Below are positions 37,354 through 50,585 of a stretch of 64,000 nt of DNA, one piece after another. This DNA is from Physcomitrium patens. Its lineage: Eukaryota > Streptophyta > Bryopsida > Funariales > Funariaceae. Each line of letters opens with the position of its first letter. The stretch's first letter is position 1. The notes under the pieces are model-generated. The model did not search any database. It had not been told where the DNA came from and saw nothing but the letters and a program-made list of their open reading frames with translations. The translations under genes were made by a program, and so were the position numbers. The stretch covers positions 17,004,407 to 17,068,406 of the forward strand of contig NC_037253.1 in assembly GCF_000002425.4 (NCBI RefSeq). Direction: 5' to 3'.

Positions 37354-38680
37354 CAAGATGAACGCACTAGTTGGTGTGACCCAAAATCTCCTCCGACACT
37401 TCACACGCTTAGAACAGCGTCCCTGTGCTCACTTCTGGAACCCGACTTGTAGTCACCCCTTCTCACTCTGCACCTGCCTCCCTGCTGCAGCAATTGAGTT
37501 GGGGTGGACACATTGTGCGTGATGAAGTTGGGACATTGTCGGCAAGAGACTGGTAGTTTACCGACTTTAAATCATAAGTAAGAAGTTTGTTAGATTAATT
37601 TTTAGAAATCAGAATTCCAAAAACAGAAATTAAAGTACTGAATAGTTTTGAAATGTCTGTTTATACTTTGATAATATTTTATTATTAATATTTGAAAAAT
37701 TTTATTTATTATTTGGTTTAAAGTTAATATAAGTAAGTATTTTGTAAGATTAAAATATTTACACAACAATACAAACATAATTTAACAACTTATTAAAATA
37801 AATACCTTTTTTTATTTAGCATCCATATGGTTTTTGAAGTATTACCTTTCATAGTTAATATGATCAAGAACTATTAAAATTCTGTTTTCTTTTTCTTTTT
37901 CTTTTTTTTTCTTTTATTATCTTCTAACAATTGATTCTTATGAATAGAATAAGCAGACTTCAATATAAAGTGGCTGTTTAGTTTGTTGTAAAAGTATAAA
38001 TTAGTATTTATTTTTTAATTTTATTATTCACTTCTTAAAATATAGTTTACTTTCTTATCCTAAGTACACTTACTTAATACAACAAAATATTTTTTGCTAT
38101 ATGAATTTTTATTATTTCATAGTAATTCAATACTATTATAAAAAAATTGTTTTAACCATGTATTAGATTATTGAGTGAATGATAAAATGTTAAGTATTCA
38201 AATAATTAAACATTCAAAAATCAAACAGACCACAGCATGTTTATATACCACAATTACATGATTGATTTTTTGTATTTTATCAAGCCATCAAATATTCACC
38301 AAACCAAAAACACAGACATCTAAAATCCATGTTTCAAAATCAGCCCTTCCAAAATAATGAACTAAGAATACTAAATACAACACATTCACATAACACACAT
38401 GATTCCCTACTAATAAAGAAAATCATCCCCATGCCCCTTTGTTCCATATCCCCCATCACCATGAGCTTTGTCTCCCCTACCCCGACAAAATAAATAAATA
38501 AATAAATAATCAATATTAGTAAATTTTAAATATAAAAAATTCAACCCCGTAGAAGGACACGAGACAAGACAACATCAATACAACATTCAATTCATGAATT
38601 TATTATTAATTGAAATCATATTTACATACAAAAAGGATCTTATAATGTTCATACAAGAAAAGTGGCACTTTTGGAATATG
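37354..38680. other. RLK1 upstream region, then AT-rich spacer
   Basis: 37,354-37,565 is CpG-normal and identical (one mismatch seen) to 61,320-61,531 upstream of RLK2; it is presumably the proximal promoter/5' UTR. Identity stops abruptly at 37,565. Beyond is AT-rich DNA with no coding signal. Confidence 0.55.
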
Positions 38681-40990
38681 CCTCAAAACCCAAACTCATG
38701 AATGTAGGAGCTTGACATGAGTCGCACACCAACATCCATTTCTGCTGGCTTTGTCATCATCATCCCCATGCACTCTTTCATAGATCCTTTCCTTTGCTTC
38801 CCTTTGTCCCAGTCTCTTGTACACGTCACCCTGAATGAATGAAGGAGAGGGAGAGGAAGATTCCACATCCTTCTTGGTCTTCCAGTTCCATACAATGGAG
38901 ATTTATTTCTTCCTTTCAAAACGAAATCTCCATTCAAACTGTTGAGATCATTAAATGTAGCCAGTGCTCTCCATAACATTTATTGTGGACTACAGTAAAT
39001 ACCATAGCTACAATATTTAAAGTCTAGTGGAGAAGTACTGTTTATCCTCTCCCCTTTTTCTTCTTGTATACGAGTACAGCCAGATCAATAGAATTTTACG
39101 TGTGAAGCTCGCTCTCCTTAAAAACCCTCTTGTGTGTATGACTTACTACTACTCTTGTGAGTGTGTATTACTTACTATTACTCGTGTCTTTCTAAACATT
39201 CTCAACACAAACTAACAATGACAAATGGGGGCTTTCCTGTTTTGTGTTCCCAAAGGTTCCTGCCACTATGAGATCTCATGGGAACTTGTTCCACTTATAT
39301 TATTCCAAGCCTTTGTTTTCCAAGCCTTGAATGTGTCATGGGACATGGGCAGGTGAGGAACAAACGTTTCATTCATTCTGGGTGGCACATGGATCACCTG
39401 GAGCTTACAACTGACAGCATGAAATACCATATATATACATATATTTATATTAAATATACATGGTAGATGCATACTTAATATAAAAAAAAATGTTAAAAAA
39501 TTGTGTATTTAAAATTTAAAAAATTACAAAACTATACATGTGTATATACAAGGTTGTGTATTTAAAATTAACTTGAAAGTTTCATGGTCCTAAGTTTATT
39601 TAATTTTATTTAAAATGTTTAACATGATATATCTGATATTTAAATTGCAGGTTTTATAAAACATGCAATTTACTCATATGTGGTAATGTAGCTGAAATTC
39701 GTATTACTATACAAAAAAGTAAGTTGTATGTTCACAAAAATCAAAATTGGCAGTAAATAGTATAATTCAAAATTAAAGTACCATTAAAATCATGCTAAAA
39801 ATGAATAAGAGAAGGATATAATAATCCTACAACAGATTATATACTATTTTCAAATATGGTCCTAGAAAAATTTCTGGGATGCGAAGCGTTTTATTTATTT
39901 ATTTATTTATTTTGGCAATATATACTAATGAAAACACATTATGTCTAAAGAATGAATATATATATATATATATGCACATATAGAATGCTAGGGCTGCACA
40001 GCACTGTTCAAACAGAGGTTTCTGGTTTCGACACATCGACCGCCCAAGTAAGAAGTTCTAAAGTGAACTTTCCTCTTTCTTGTCTCTCTTTCTTTCCCAT
40101 TCCTCAAATGACGTGTCAGGGCCTTCCAAGTCAGCACCAAGTGTGTCCCGGAACCCATTCCTCCTGCCTTTTACTTTCTTACCATTTTTCCAAATTCTCA
40201 CTTACTTTACTTTGACAAGGTGAGTGGGTCTCTCTCTAGCTAGCTTTCTTTACTCGGTGCTCAGGCAATTGCTCCACTCCCCAACTACGATGCCCTACAA
40301 TTTCTACCAACCTCAGAAACGCTCACACATACACACACCCCCACCATGAGAGTGAAAAGAGAGCGACAGAGAGAGTGGGCAGCAGCAACAGAGGATCATG
40401 GCCACCAATATATGAGCAGCAGCAGCTCAAAGGAAGAGGGCGACAAAATTGCGTGTGCCCAAATCAGCCTCCTCGGATTTCCCGCAGTAAATCCCACGTC
40501 GGCCACCGTGACATCCTTGCTCACCTCACTCTCACCGCAAAGAACGTTGACTTTGGAACCAACCCTGCGGGAGGATTTCCCAGAATGGAGTGAGACCTAC
40601 CTATGTATCTACGTATTTTACCGTATATATATTAACACGTGTGTTAATGTTACTGCCGCGGGGACTGCTCTTCCTCTCCTCTGTTCCTCCTCCTTTGGCC
40701 GCCTCCACGGATTATCCCACGGCTGAGATTTCACGATCCATCCTTGACTGCGATCCCCCTGTTCCCACACTTTGTTCCCATCCTACTGTTCCCATATCGT
40801 GACCACGTCAGCCGCGAATCAGAGGCGATGAAGGTTTGTGTTGTTCTGTGCAATTGGAATTGGAATAATATATGGTTCCCAATCTGACGTGATTTAGATG
40901 AATTCTTTGCATTAGCACTGGGATATTTTAGGAGGATTTGATGTAACCATGAAACATAGAAAGTGATGTCAGTGATAATAATAATCAATC
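38680..40990. other. CpG-retaining region, probable unrecognised small gene or regulatory island
   Basis: Composition is gene-like, particularly 40,000-40,850. Open frames on the plus strand at 40,346-40,726 (126 codons, starts MRVKRERQRE) and 40,375-40,593 (72 codons) overlap in different frames; a minus-strand 98-codon frame lies at 38,683-38,979. None has a family motif. The CT-rich stretches (40,060-40,210, 40,660-40,720) look like plant 5' UTRs. I cannot assign a protein, so this may be the 5' part of a gene with unrecognised exons, a noncoding gene, or a regulatory island. Confidence 0.35.
40109..40892. promoter_or_regulatory. Cluster of ACGT-core (bZIP-type) sites
   Basis: ACGT cores with C-box/G-box-like flanks occur at 40,109-40,118 (TGACGTGTCA), 40,494-40,500 (CCACGTC), 40,803-40,810 (CCACGTCA) and 40,885-40,892 (TGACGTGA). 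ACGT sites bind plant bZIP factors and are rare in the CpG-depleted remainder of the window. Function here is inference. Confidence 0.35.
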
Positions 40991-42049
40991 TACTTGTTAT
41001 TAGGGCTAGTTAAATGGGGGGACCACTAAGACAATTGAAGTCGTAGAGTTTTCTGTTCTTGGCCTTGAACCAGCAAGCTAATATAATTTTTCGGAGGATT
41101 GAGCTAAATGTAATATTTCCATGGTGTTTGAAAATTTGGCATTCAAATGGCATTGGTCGTTATTGTGCATGCAATGAATGAATAAATACATTTAATAATT
41201 CGTTGTAAAATTCAAGAATTATAACTTATAAGAATAGAAATAAAATCTGTTATGAAATTGAAAACGACTTTTTAAAATCATAGATATAATAAAATTTTCA
41301 TTCAAATACAGTTATAAGAATATATATATATATATATATATATATTGAATCTTTTGTGGTAATATTTTTTTTTTAATACTTACATTCTTTATTTTCAATA
41401 TTTTTTTACTAAATGTTGGGAAGAAATAATTTTCATCCATGAAAGTAGGTTTTAATAATCAAATAATATAAACCATGGTATTGCAGCATAATGATTCATA
41501 TGATGATTATTGTTTTTTTGGATTTTAAAATGATCCTCATAGAGAGTATAAAAGAATAAAAATAAGATTTTAGTTTTATTTTTTATGATGTGGATTTATA
41601 AAGTCACAATATGAATATTTATTAGATGGTGTGTGTAATGATGGACCTTTGTTTTCCTAAGTTCAAATGGATCTCACATGAAATATGACTTAATTCTATT
41701 TAAATACTATTCAACAATTCTTTGTAGAATTCAAATGCAAATAGTCTTTTAGTATGAGTAATTTAAATTGAACTTAACTAATGCAAGAATTATATAATCA
41801 TGGTGTCAATTTTTTTTTTTATGTGGATAGAATTTAGATGGCATTAATGACACTTGGATTTGAAAAAAATTCCCTGTAGTTTTGAACAAGCACTATGGTG
41901 AATCATGAAATTGTCATATAGATTGATTACTTATGGAAGTTCAATATAATATTTTTAGAATGTATAATGTTGATACAATGTGATTTTTGGCTGTGCAAAT
42001 TGGTTTTTGTACACAATATTATCAATTCAATCTTCAATCCATACAATAT
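40991..42049. other. AT-rich spacer
   Basis: Contains a (TA)n tract at 41,320-41,345 and no coding signal. It ends at the LTR terminus at 42,050. Confidence 0.5.
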
Positions 42050-43671
42050 TGTTGTATTATGTGTATTCTTATTTGAGAATGCACTAGGCTTCTAGTTATG
42101 GATGATTAGTAGAAATACAAAAACAATCCTATCAAGTCTAATAGAATCTTAAATAACCTTAAGTAGACCTTAATAATCCTAAAAAAAATTTAACCAATCC
42201 AAAATAAATTTAAAAGAAGTTATAAAAGATATACAAAGGAGTCTCAAACTAATTCCAAAGAAAAATAATAAGAAATCTTAAAGAAATATAAAAATAAATC
42301 TTTAAAGAAATAAAAATAATCTTAAAGAAATATTAGAAATAAAAATCTTTAAAGAAATAATAAAGAATCCTAAAGAAATACTAAAAATAAAATATTAATA
42401 TAATCTTAATTAAAATTTTAATTGAACCTTAATCAAATCTTAGTTCTAATCCTAATTGAAATCTCAATCGAACCTTAATGAAATCTTATGTCAAATTTTA
42501 ATGAAATCCTAATAAAATTCTAAATCCTAGACAAATCCTATTCAATCCCTAGTCAAGTTCTAAATCAAACTCCAAGCAAAGCCTAATCCTAATCAAATCC
42601 TAGACCAAATCCTAAGCCCTAACCAAACCATAGACAAACCCTAAATCAAATCCTATAGCAATTTGGAACCTCAACAACTAATAATCAAATCATTGATATC
42701 AACTCAAAATTCGTATACTTCTTAATATCTTAGTTAGAAACAAGCACTAGAAAGATGAAATCAATTACAATTATGAATTGAAAGAAATGCAAGATAATCC
42801 AATTGAGTATTGAGTGGCATCCTACTCCTACCTAAATGCTGAAATTTAAGCACCAATACCTCTATTTTCAAGTCTTCAATTGCTTTCAAATTTCACCTAA
42901 ATATTAGAAATCAAGTCTAGTATTTACACAAATTCACTTCAATTCAATTGAATTTTTTTTGAAGATCTTAAAAATACTCATTGAACTTCAATCTCTAATT
43001 TTTGAAACTTCAACCTACAAAAACCTTTATATACTATGATCGAATTGTTTGATTGACTTCAAAATTTGCATACACATTTATAACTAACATACCAATATAC
43101 TTCCTAAAATTCATTTATATTCACCTTACAAAACTCAAAAAATTATCAAATTTAAAAACATATTTTTATTTTTTAAAATCTAAACCAATCAAAAACATTA
43201 CAAACCTTGAAAATCCCTCAAAAACTCAATATTGATTCAATTGACATAAAACTAATCCTCAAAAATATCCCTTCAAGTTTTTCTTCAAAAATTGATCTTT
43301 GGTCTACTAAAGAACTCTAAAGTCACCATATGTATATGGTTTTGTCCCTTGAGATCTAATTTTGATCTAGGTTGATAATCAATTCTCTCTAAGTATCAAT
43401 TTTTGGCTTCTTGATGTAAAATACAATAAAATCTATTCTTAATTCTTTCCTACATATTTTTATATTATTTAATTTTCTAATCTATTTTATTTTACCTATA
43501 AAGTAAGTAAAAGCATATTTTATAAAAAGAAATATTAACACCTTTTAATTTTATTATCTTTTTGAATATTATCTATATTTTTAAGATAATTTGTTATAAT
43601 ATTTTAAAATTAAATCTTCTATAATATAATGTTTTCTTCTCTCTTTCATTCAGTAGTCATATTACATCACA
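42050..43671 (-). mobile_element. 3' LTR of gypsy element B (about 1.62 kb)
   Basis: In element orientation (minus) the LTR begins TGTGATGTAATATGAC at 43,671, immediately after a polypurine tract (43,674-43,686, complement GGGAGGTGGATAT), and ends at 42,050. The first 70 bp on the plus-strand side (42,050 on) align with 54,395 on. The LTR contains the degenerate AATCCTAA-type array at 42,110-42,660. It is the longest copy of this LTR in the window. Confidence 0.75.
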
Positions 43672-43673
43672 AT

Positions 43674-45919
43674 ATCCACCTCCCTTGAACATGTCCTTCT
43701 TGCAACATGTGCCAAGTTTTTTTTTCATTATATTGATATAGGGTATTTTGCATCTCCATGAAATTCTTAATCTTTAATTTGTTCATCTTCTTCCATTTCA
43801 ATGTCCCATAATAGATTTTATTCTTCATTAAAAAAAATATCTTCACCTCTTTGTTCAAATAACTTTATTTATTTGTCTACTATAGGTATCTTCAATTTTA
43901 TACCATCAAGTTCTTGTAACAAGTATGTTCTATTATTATATACTTATTTGACAACATAATGTCCAAACAATCTCTTTGCAAATTTTTTTGTTGTGCAATA
44001 TTGATTGTCTAAGCTATTATCATAAATTAACATCCAATCGCCAACTTCAATTGTCTTAGGTTATAATTGATGTTTCTCTTATCAAATATTTCTTTATTAT
44101 TTTTCCTTTCTTCTTTCAACCTCTTTATTATTGCTTCAATATCATTAGATCTTCTTTTTAATCATTGAATCCATAATGCTAAAAATTCCTTTTCATTGAA
44201 ATCATCCTTTTAAGGTAATATATTCCATGTATGTACTATCTCTTCTATTGGCATCTTCAATTTTTATCTATGTATTAATTTAGAAGGCATAAAACATGTT
44301 ACTGAGCTATAAGTTATTCAATCAACTCATAATACAAGTAGTAGTAGTCTGGGCCATTCATATGCTTTGCCATTGCATGTCTTTACTAATGCCTTAATAA
44401 TAGATGAATGTCTACGCTCACGCTTACCATTACCTTACGAATTATATGTTTTTTTTAATAAAAAGTTTAATTCTCATTTCGCTAAAACATTCTTGTATTT
44501 TTCTTCCATCCAATTCACTCCTTTCAACTATTATTTTTTTTAATACAACTATAGCAATAAATAATATCTTTCAATAAAAATCAGCATACACCTTTAGTAT
44601 TCTTTGTTTTTAATGCTTGTCTTTCAACCATATTGGATAAATCTTCTTGTGCAAGTATCAAATACTTCATTTGTCCAAGTTTCATAGGCATGTGCATTTT
44701 ATATTAAACTAAGGTACTAAATCTACCATCTACTTAAAATGTAAAGCTAAAAGATAAGTTGGATGTAATCCATCTCAATGCCATATGTTTGAATATATTT
44801 GGTAACTTTCACAAGATCATATAAAATTTGCTATACCTTTGTGCATGCCCTTTCACTAATATTTTACTTTCAATTTAATAAATGTTGTCCAAATATCCCC
44901 ATACCATGTTCATAAACTTTTATAAAATTCCTTAATAATCTTTTATTGAGCTTCTAAACCACATATCTCCTATTGTAGTACTTCTCTTCTTCACTTTAAA
45001 TGCTTTTATAAATATCCATCATGTAAAAAATATTCATAGGCTTTCTTACGGATTTTCTTAAATTCTTGATTTTTCCATTCTTCTTGTCACTTTAATGTGC
45101 TTAAATACTCCTCAACATCTTTCCATTTTCCTTCATGTAAATCTCTTGAAAATATTTCTAATGATGTATTTAAATATATACCTTCTTCTTTTGATAATAA
45201 ATTAGTATAAAAATTTGTATCCACATCATCTTCTAAATCAATCATATTTTCTTCATTGTAGTACCTTAGTCTTGATAACATATCTACAACTAAATTTTCT
45301 TTTCCTAAAATATATTTAAATTCTAGATTCATAGATTTGATAGTTACTATCTATCTAAATATAGTAATATTAAAAATTTAATAATTTGTAATTATGTTCA
45401 ATAAAGATAGAAAATATATTTTTATAATTACTAATGCATCAATCAAGTATTTTTAAAATTTTTCATAGTTATTATTATATCCCATAATTTTTTTATTGAT
45501 TTGTACATACGTCCTTTTCTTAACATTCAAAATCTTTGTTTCAAACTTTACTACATATCTATTCTCTTATTCATCATCTTATCCAATTGCTCAACCTATT
45601 CCAATTAGACTTGTATCAATTGTTAATATCACTAGCCTTCTATATTTGTAATTAATTTTCTTCAAAGTTAGAGATTAAAAAAAAAAATCTTTTAATTTTT
45701 TCATTATTTTTTTATTCTTTTTTTTATTAATTTTTTTATTCTTTCTAAATAATTCATATAATAGATTTATTACATGTGTAAAATAAGGTATTTATATATA
45801 ATAGAAAATATATGCTCCTAAAAATCTTTTAATTTTTGTTGTATTTGTACATTCTTTCATTTTTTTAATAATATCAATCTTTCCTATATTAGGCTTATAT
45901 CTATATAATCTATACATAT
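43674..45919 (-). mobile_element. Element B, 3' half: RNase H and integrase
   Basis: Downstream part (in element orientation) of the pol gene of B, separated from its RT by nested element A. Just below 45,915 the frame reads YRYKPNIGKIDIIKKMKE and then FLGAYIFYYIYIPYFTHV, the connection after RT. RNase H ends with FKYILGKENLVVDMLSRL at about 45,320-45,260. Integrase core pieces lie at about 44,900-44,250 and the GPY/F module (MLIYDNSLDNQY, KKFAKRLFGHYVV, LLQELDG) at 44,020-43,890. Frameshifts and stops abound. The copy is inactive. Confidence 0.8.
45915..45919. repeat. Target-site duplication of element A, left copy
   Basis: CATAT immediately left of the LTR of element A; the same five bases are at 50,586-50,590 at its other end. 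Five base pairs is the usual Ty3/gypsy duplication length. Confidence 0.75.
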
Positions 45920-46476
45920 TAAAATAAGATTGAATATTCTAAAAGATCTAAAACCCTTCTAGCCTATAGCAACATAAATTCCATCACAAAATAGGACAAG
46001 ATGGACCAAAAGAAAATTAAGAAAAACTAAACAAAATAAAATATGAAAGAGAAAGTAAAGCTAAAAGAGATAGAACAAAACATAACAAAAAATACAAAGA
46101 TCACTTTACCAAGAAAAAGAGACCAAAGTCATACTTAACCAAATATCTCAAATGGTCTCAATCAATCCTATTTAAACTTTGTTGAACTATTCTAGAATTT
46201 TCTAGAATATCCCTAATGATAGGTCCTACCAAGTTAACCACCCTTTTAGAAGATTCTAGAGGTGGATCCTATCTTGATAACCACCCTCCTAAAAGGTTCT
46301 AGAAATGGACTCCACCTAAATAACTACCCTTACTTCTTTTAGGATGTTCCATAGTAGATCCTACATGGACCATCAACCAAATCCCAATTCTAAAACTTCT
46401 AAAAACTTTCCAAAAACAGCCCTAATTACCTCCCTCTATATCTCAATAATACAATTATCTTATCCATGCTCCATTA
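45920..46476 (-). mobile_element. 3' LTR of nested gypsy element A
   Basis: Aligns along its length with 50,082-50,585. Shared landmarks are AAAACCCTT near the left end, ATCCTATTTA..CTTT, GGATCCTACCAAG-like and TTCTAGAA blocks, and TTATCCATGC near the right end. It is 557 bp against 504 bp for its partner because of indels in an A-rich tract. Purine-rich sequence (complement of 46,483-46,493) lies just outside the right end where a polypurine tract is expected. Confidence 0.85.
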
Positions 46477-49440
46477 TGGTTAATCCTCCTCTACAAAAGC
46501 AAAACGTCCTTGTTTTGCTCCCGATGGTACCTCTAGATTGTTTCTTGGTAATGGATGAAATTCTATATAAGTTTCTATGTTGCATCTTGAATAGAATAGC
46601 CTTTCTAGAAGATCTTTTATTGAAGTTGTAGACATCTATGACCACAAAGAAGATAGCGATGCTACAAAATGTTGTCTACTTCATACTCTTATTGGTTATC
46701 AATCACAATTAGTGGTTGTGGTGGTTGATGTCCCTCTGAGAAGTACCTTAGTTTAATATAAAATTCTTTTAGTTGCAAAATATGGAAGATTAGATGGATC
46801 CAAATATGTGGCAAAAGTTGAAGGCAATATATAATATCAAAAATCATTGCAAAAATGTAGAAAGATATAAGCCATTGAGATGCCAACTTATGGACTTAGA
46901 TTGATGTAGCAAGTAGAAAATTAGCATTAAAAAATAATAATTGATCACCATTTTAGAAGGTCTTATATTGTCGATTGTTATCCGCATATGGCTTCAATTA
47001 ATTCTATGTGATTAGGAGGTAGTATCGTGCTTCCTACAAGGCAGTTGTAAGTCATTGTATAAACTTTTTTGTTGTTAAGTTATTGGTGTAGATGAGGCAA
47101 TAAAGAGTTGCTAGCATAATTGGATATTGACCAATGTTAAGGAAGATTGGTGAATAATTGGTACTTGCTTCAATACTATCATTGTAAAAAAATTTCAATA
47201 GCATCAAATATTCATTCCAGTCATTATGATGAATTGCCACAAATGTCCATAGCATATCATCTAAGGTTTCAATTGTATGCTCTATTTGTCTATCCATTTG
47301 AGGATAGAAGGCCGTAGATATGGCAAGTTGTGTATCCAATAGCTTAGATAATGTCTGCCAAAAATTCTCTATAAAATACAAATTTTGATTTAAAATGATG
47401 ATACGACATAATTCATGGTGAAAAAAAATAGTATCAAAGAAGATCCATATAAGTGTATTGGTATCAATATCAAATTTTACCATAGCCAAATAAAGTTGCT
47501 TCAAGAGTTGGTCCATAAAGAGAGCAATCGTTGTGTAATTATGAGGCGTTTGTGGCAAACACATATTGAGTTCTATGATCACTTGCTCTTAATATGCCAT
47601 AAATAGTAGAATTAGCTCTAATAGCTTAAGAGATGTCATGTTGCATGCTTTATTACATTGACTTGATTTGCAAGAGTCCACAAATGCTTGAATATTACAG
47701 TCCAAACTTTTCTAAAATCACTTCTTTGAGATTTGTTTTAGAGTCTTTCTATGCCTTAAATACTAAGATATTGGAATTTTGTATCTCTCTTAAAGTATCC
47801 ATATTTAGAATATAGCATCGTTACATATATATATATATATATATATCTATTTTTTAAAATAAAATAAGCCATTAATAAGATTATGATTTTAATACTATAA
47901 TCAATTGTTAATCATCTTGAAATAAGCATCCTAATATGTAACTTCCTTCTATTTTATCTCTTTGATTAGGTTTAAAATTATACTATTAATAGTAAAAACT
48001 TTTATCTTGTTCTCTAATTTGGCCTTTAAGTCTAGTCTTCACAATAAGTTATTGCATAATATGTTATTGCTCTTATTTGGATTCAAGCTAAATATTAAAA
48101 AGTTGCAATTGTTCTTCCTAACAATAATATCATGATTTCATATTTTCTAAATATAAATCATATAGCAAGAATTGATTGTCAGTCCAAACAATCACTAGCT
48201 TTTTCAGTAAATAATATGGTTACATTTTTGTAGCATGTATAAGTACTAATTTTTCTTAATTACATATAGAAAAATTAAGCTTTGTCTTTTTGAGCTTGCA
48301 TGATTCAAATGCCACAAGTTGAAGGCCCTTATCAAAGTCTTATTGAAAGACTGCTCTAATAGCAAAGTTGAAAGTATTAATATCAAGTGTACATAGAAGA
48401 TTGGGATCATACAATTGTAATATTGGAATAATAATCAGTGTCTCCTTTAATCTATCAAAGACACTTTGCTGCTCCAATTTCCATTCAAATGAGGAACTTT
48501 TTTCCAATAGGCTTATCAATGAGGTAGTAATGTATACAAATTTCTAAATAAAATGATAATAATATCCAATAAAACCTAAAAATGAGTAGACTTCAAAAGC
48601 ATCCTAAGAAATTGGCCAATCTTTTATTATTTTTATCTTATCCTATTCTATGCGCATGCCCTCAAAAGACACTATATGCCCTAATAACATGACCTTTGAC
48701 TTTCAAATTTTATACTTTGACTAGTTGTAATAGAAGTAACTATCTTATAGTTGATACAACACTTCTTGTAGGTATTACTCATACTCATTAAGAATTTTTC
48801 TATAGACTAAGATATCATCAATAAATACAATTATATACTCATCTAAAAAGTCTCAAAAGAATCTATTCATGTGATCCATGAAAGAAGCCAGAGTATTGGT
48901 GAGGCCAAAAGGTAAACAAGCCATTCAAAATGTCCATAGAACATATTGAATGCCATCTTTTTTATATCCTTGTTTACAAAAAGTGTTTGCCAATAGCCAA
49001 TGCAAGTTCCAATTTCCTAAAGATGGTTGTATTTTGAAGTTGGTCAAGAAGATCATCCATCCTTAAAAGTGGATGTTTATTCTTAATAGTTTGCTTATTG
49101 AGGCCTCGACAACCGATGCAAAGCCAAAGTCTACCATCTTTTTTAGGTGCAAAGAATATAGGTACTTTCCATAGTGACGTGCATTTTAAAATAAGGTCCT
49201 TCTCTAAGAGTTCTTCTAATATCTTTTGTAGCTCTTTAAGTTCATTTAATGCTAGGCGATAAATTGGCTGACTTCTTTGTTTAGGTTGATGCAATAATTA
49301 TATATGAAAAGAGACACCTCAATCAGGTAGCATACTATAAGGTAAGTCAATTAGAAAAATATCTTGATATTCACTTATGATTTGTTCTACACGTTCTATT
49401 CTTTTGATTGTCTTTCCTACCATTGAGGTAAGATTTGGAA

Positions 49441-49481
<41 letters not shown>

Positions 49482-50081
49482 ATTGATTGCTTATATTATA
49501 ATTTCTTCTTCATAAAGATCATTCTTATAAATAAGCTTTTAGCCTCAAATCATTTTATTACTTTACTCCATATAGAGATACAAAGAATCACCTTGCATCT
49601 ATTGTCTTTGAAAGAGATCATTCTTGCTATCCAATTAGCTTGCTTATTTTTGACCTTTAGCTATGGCATACCAAAGATAATGTCATATCTGAGCTTTATT
49701 ACCATGAACTTCTCTCTTAACGCATAGATATTATTCAACCTTAAGATTTTTTCTTCACATGATTTATTTTATACAATCTCTTGATCATCAATTAGATGTA
49801 TATTTCTTCCTTTCATCACCGTGATTTTAATCCCAAATCAATTAGCAATCTCAATCTCATTTGAGCCTGTATTTGGGATGATTCTACCATATCTCTCATG
49901 CTGCAATTTCTTTGCCAAATTTTGTTATCATAATGCCTTCTATCCTTCCAATTGATTTCTTAAGAGTAGCTTGTAGTAGCCCCAAAATAATAATCAATAT
50001 GACTACAACAACTAATCTCTAACTACACAATGATTATTAATATATTACTAAAGAATAGACTATCATTTGCTTTAATACAAG
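46477..50081 (-). mobile_element. Element A internal region: RT, RNase H, integrase
   Basis: Minus-strand pol of a Ty3/gypsy element. Reverse transcriptase: 49,294-48,974 is an open frame with LNELKELQKILEELLEKDLI, PIFFAPKKDGRL and GLNKQTIKNKHPLLRMDDLL, continued by FGLTNTLASFMDHMNRFF and the polymerase motif FIDDIL at 48,811-48,825. RNase H-type sequence follows to about 47.9 kb. Integrase: 47,582-47,052 with LAISTAFYPQMDRQIEHTIETL and HHNDWNEYL. The gag-protease part between RT and the primer-binding site is under 0.8 kb, so most of gag is missing. Stops and frameshifts make it non-autonomous. Confidence 0.85.
50069..50080 (-). other. Primer-binding site of element A (initiator-tRNA-Met type)
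   Basis: One base inside the 5' LTR, the minus strand reads TTGTATTAAAGC, 9 of 12 matches to the plant gypsy primer site TGGTATCAGAGC; two of the three mismatches are transitions of the kind seen throughout the decayed repeats here. Confidence 0.65.
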
Positions 50082-50585
50082 TGAAATGGGATTAAATTCT
50101 CTTAAAGATATAAAACCCTTTTAGTATATAGCAATATAAATTCTATCAAAAAATAGGACAAAATGGACGAGAAAAAAATTAAGCAGAATTAAAAATAAAG
50201 ATAAAACAAAGTAAAAATAAATAAAACAAAATAAAACAAAATAAAATAAAAAATGTAAACCAACCTTTACTAAGACAAAGGAATTAAAGCCATACTTGAC
50301 TAAATGCCCTAAATTATCTTGATTAATCCTATTTATACTTTATCCAACCATCTTCGAACTTTTTAGAATGTCCTTAATGATGGATCCTACCAAGATAATC
50401 GTCCTTCTAGAAGATTCTAGAAATGGATTCTATCTAGATAATTGCCTTTAATTCTTCTTATATTTTCTATGGTGGATCCTATATAAACCACCAACTTAGC
50501 CCCAATTCTAAAAAAATTTCAAAAATGGCCCTAATTATGTATTTTTACATGTCAATAATATAATTATTTTATCCATGCCTTGTTA
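50082..50585 (-). mobile_element. 5' LTR of nested gypsy element A
   Basis: Partner of 45,920-46,476. The left terminus is TGAAATGGG (TAAAATAAG in the other copy: three G-to-A changes). Its right end at 50,585 is followed by CATAT, the target duplication. LTR-LTR divergence is high by eye, so insertion is not recent. Confidence 0.85.

Larger units (their letters stand above)
31310..37565. repeat. Segmental duplication, copy 1 (nucleotidase 3' end plus RLK1)
   Basis: Collinear with 55,088-61,531. The pair comprises a decayed outer part (31,310-32,620, with gaps) and a near-identical inner part (32,621-37,565) with constant offset 23,966 apart from the exon 3 patch. Copies are direct repeats with 17.5 kb between them, now largely retrotransposon B with nested A. 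Confidence 0.9.

Noticed and set aside
39255-39365. Hairpin or microRNA precursor
   Set aside because: Some complementarity exists between the ends (GTTCCT..GCC against GGGCAGG..GGAAC), but the arms do not pair continuously and no known plant microRNA is present.
42110-42660. Interstitial telomere array or CRISPR-like array
   Set aside because: The units are degenerate, vary in length, have no unique spacers and lie within an LTR present at several loci, so it is treated as an LTR-internal repeat.
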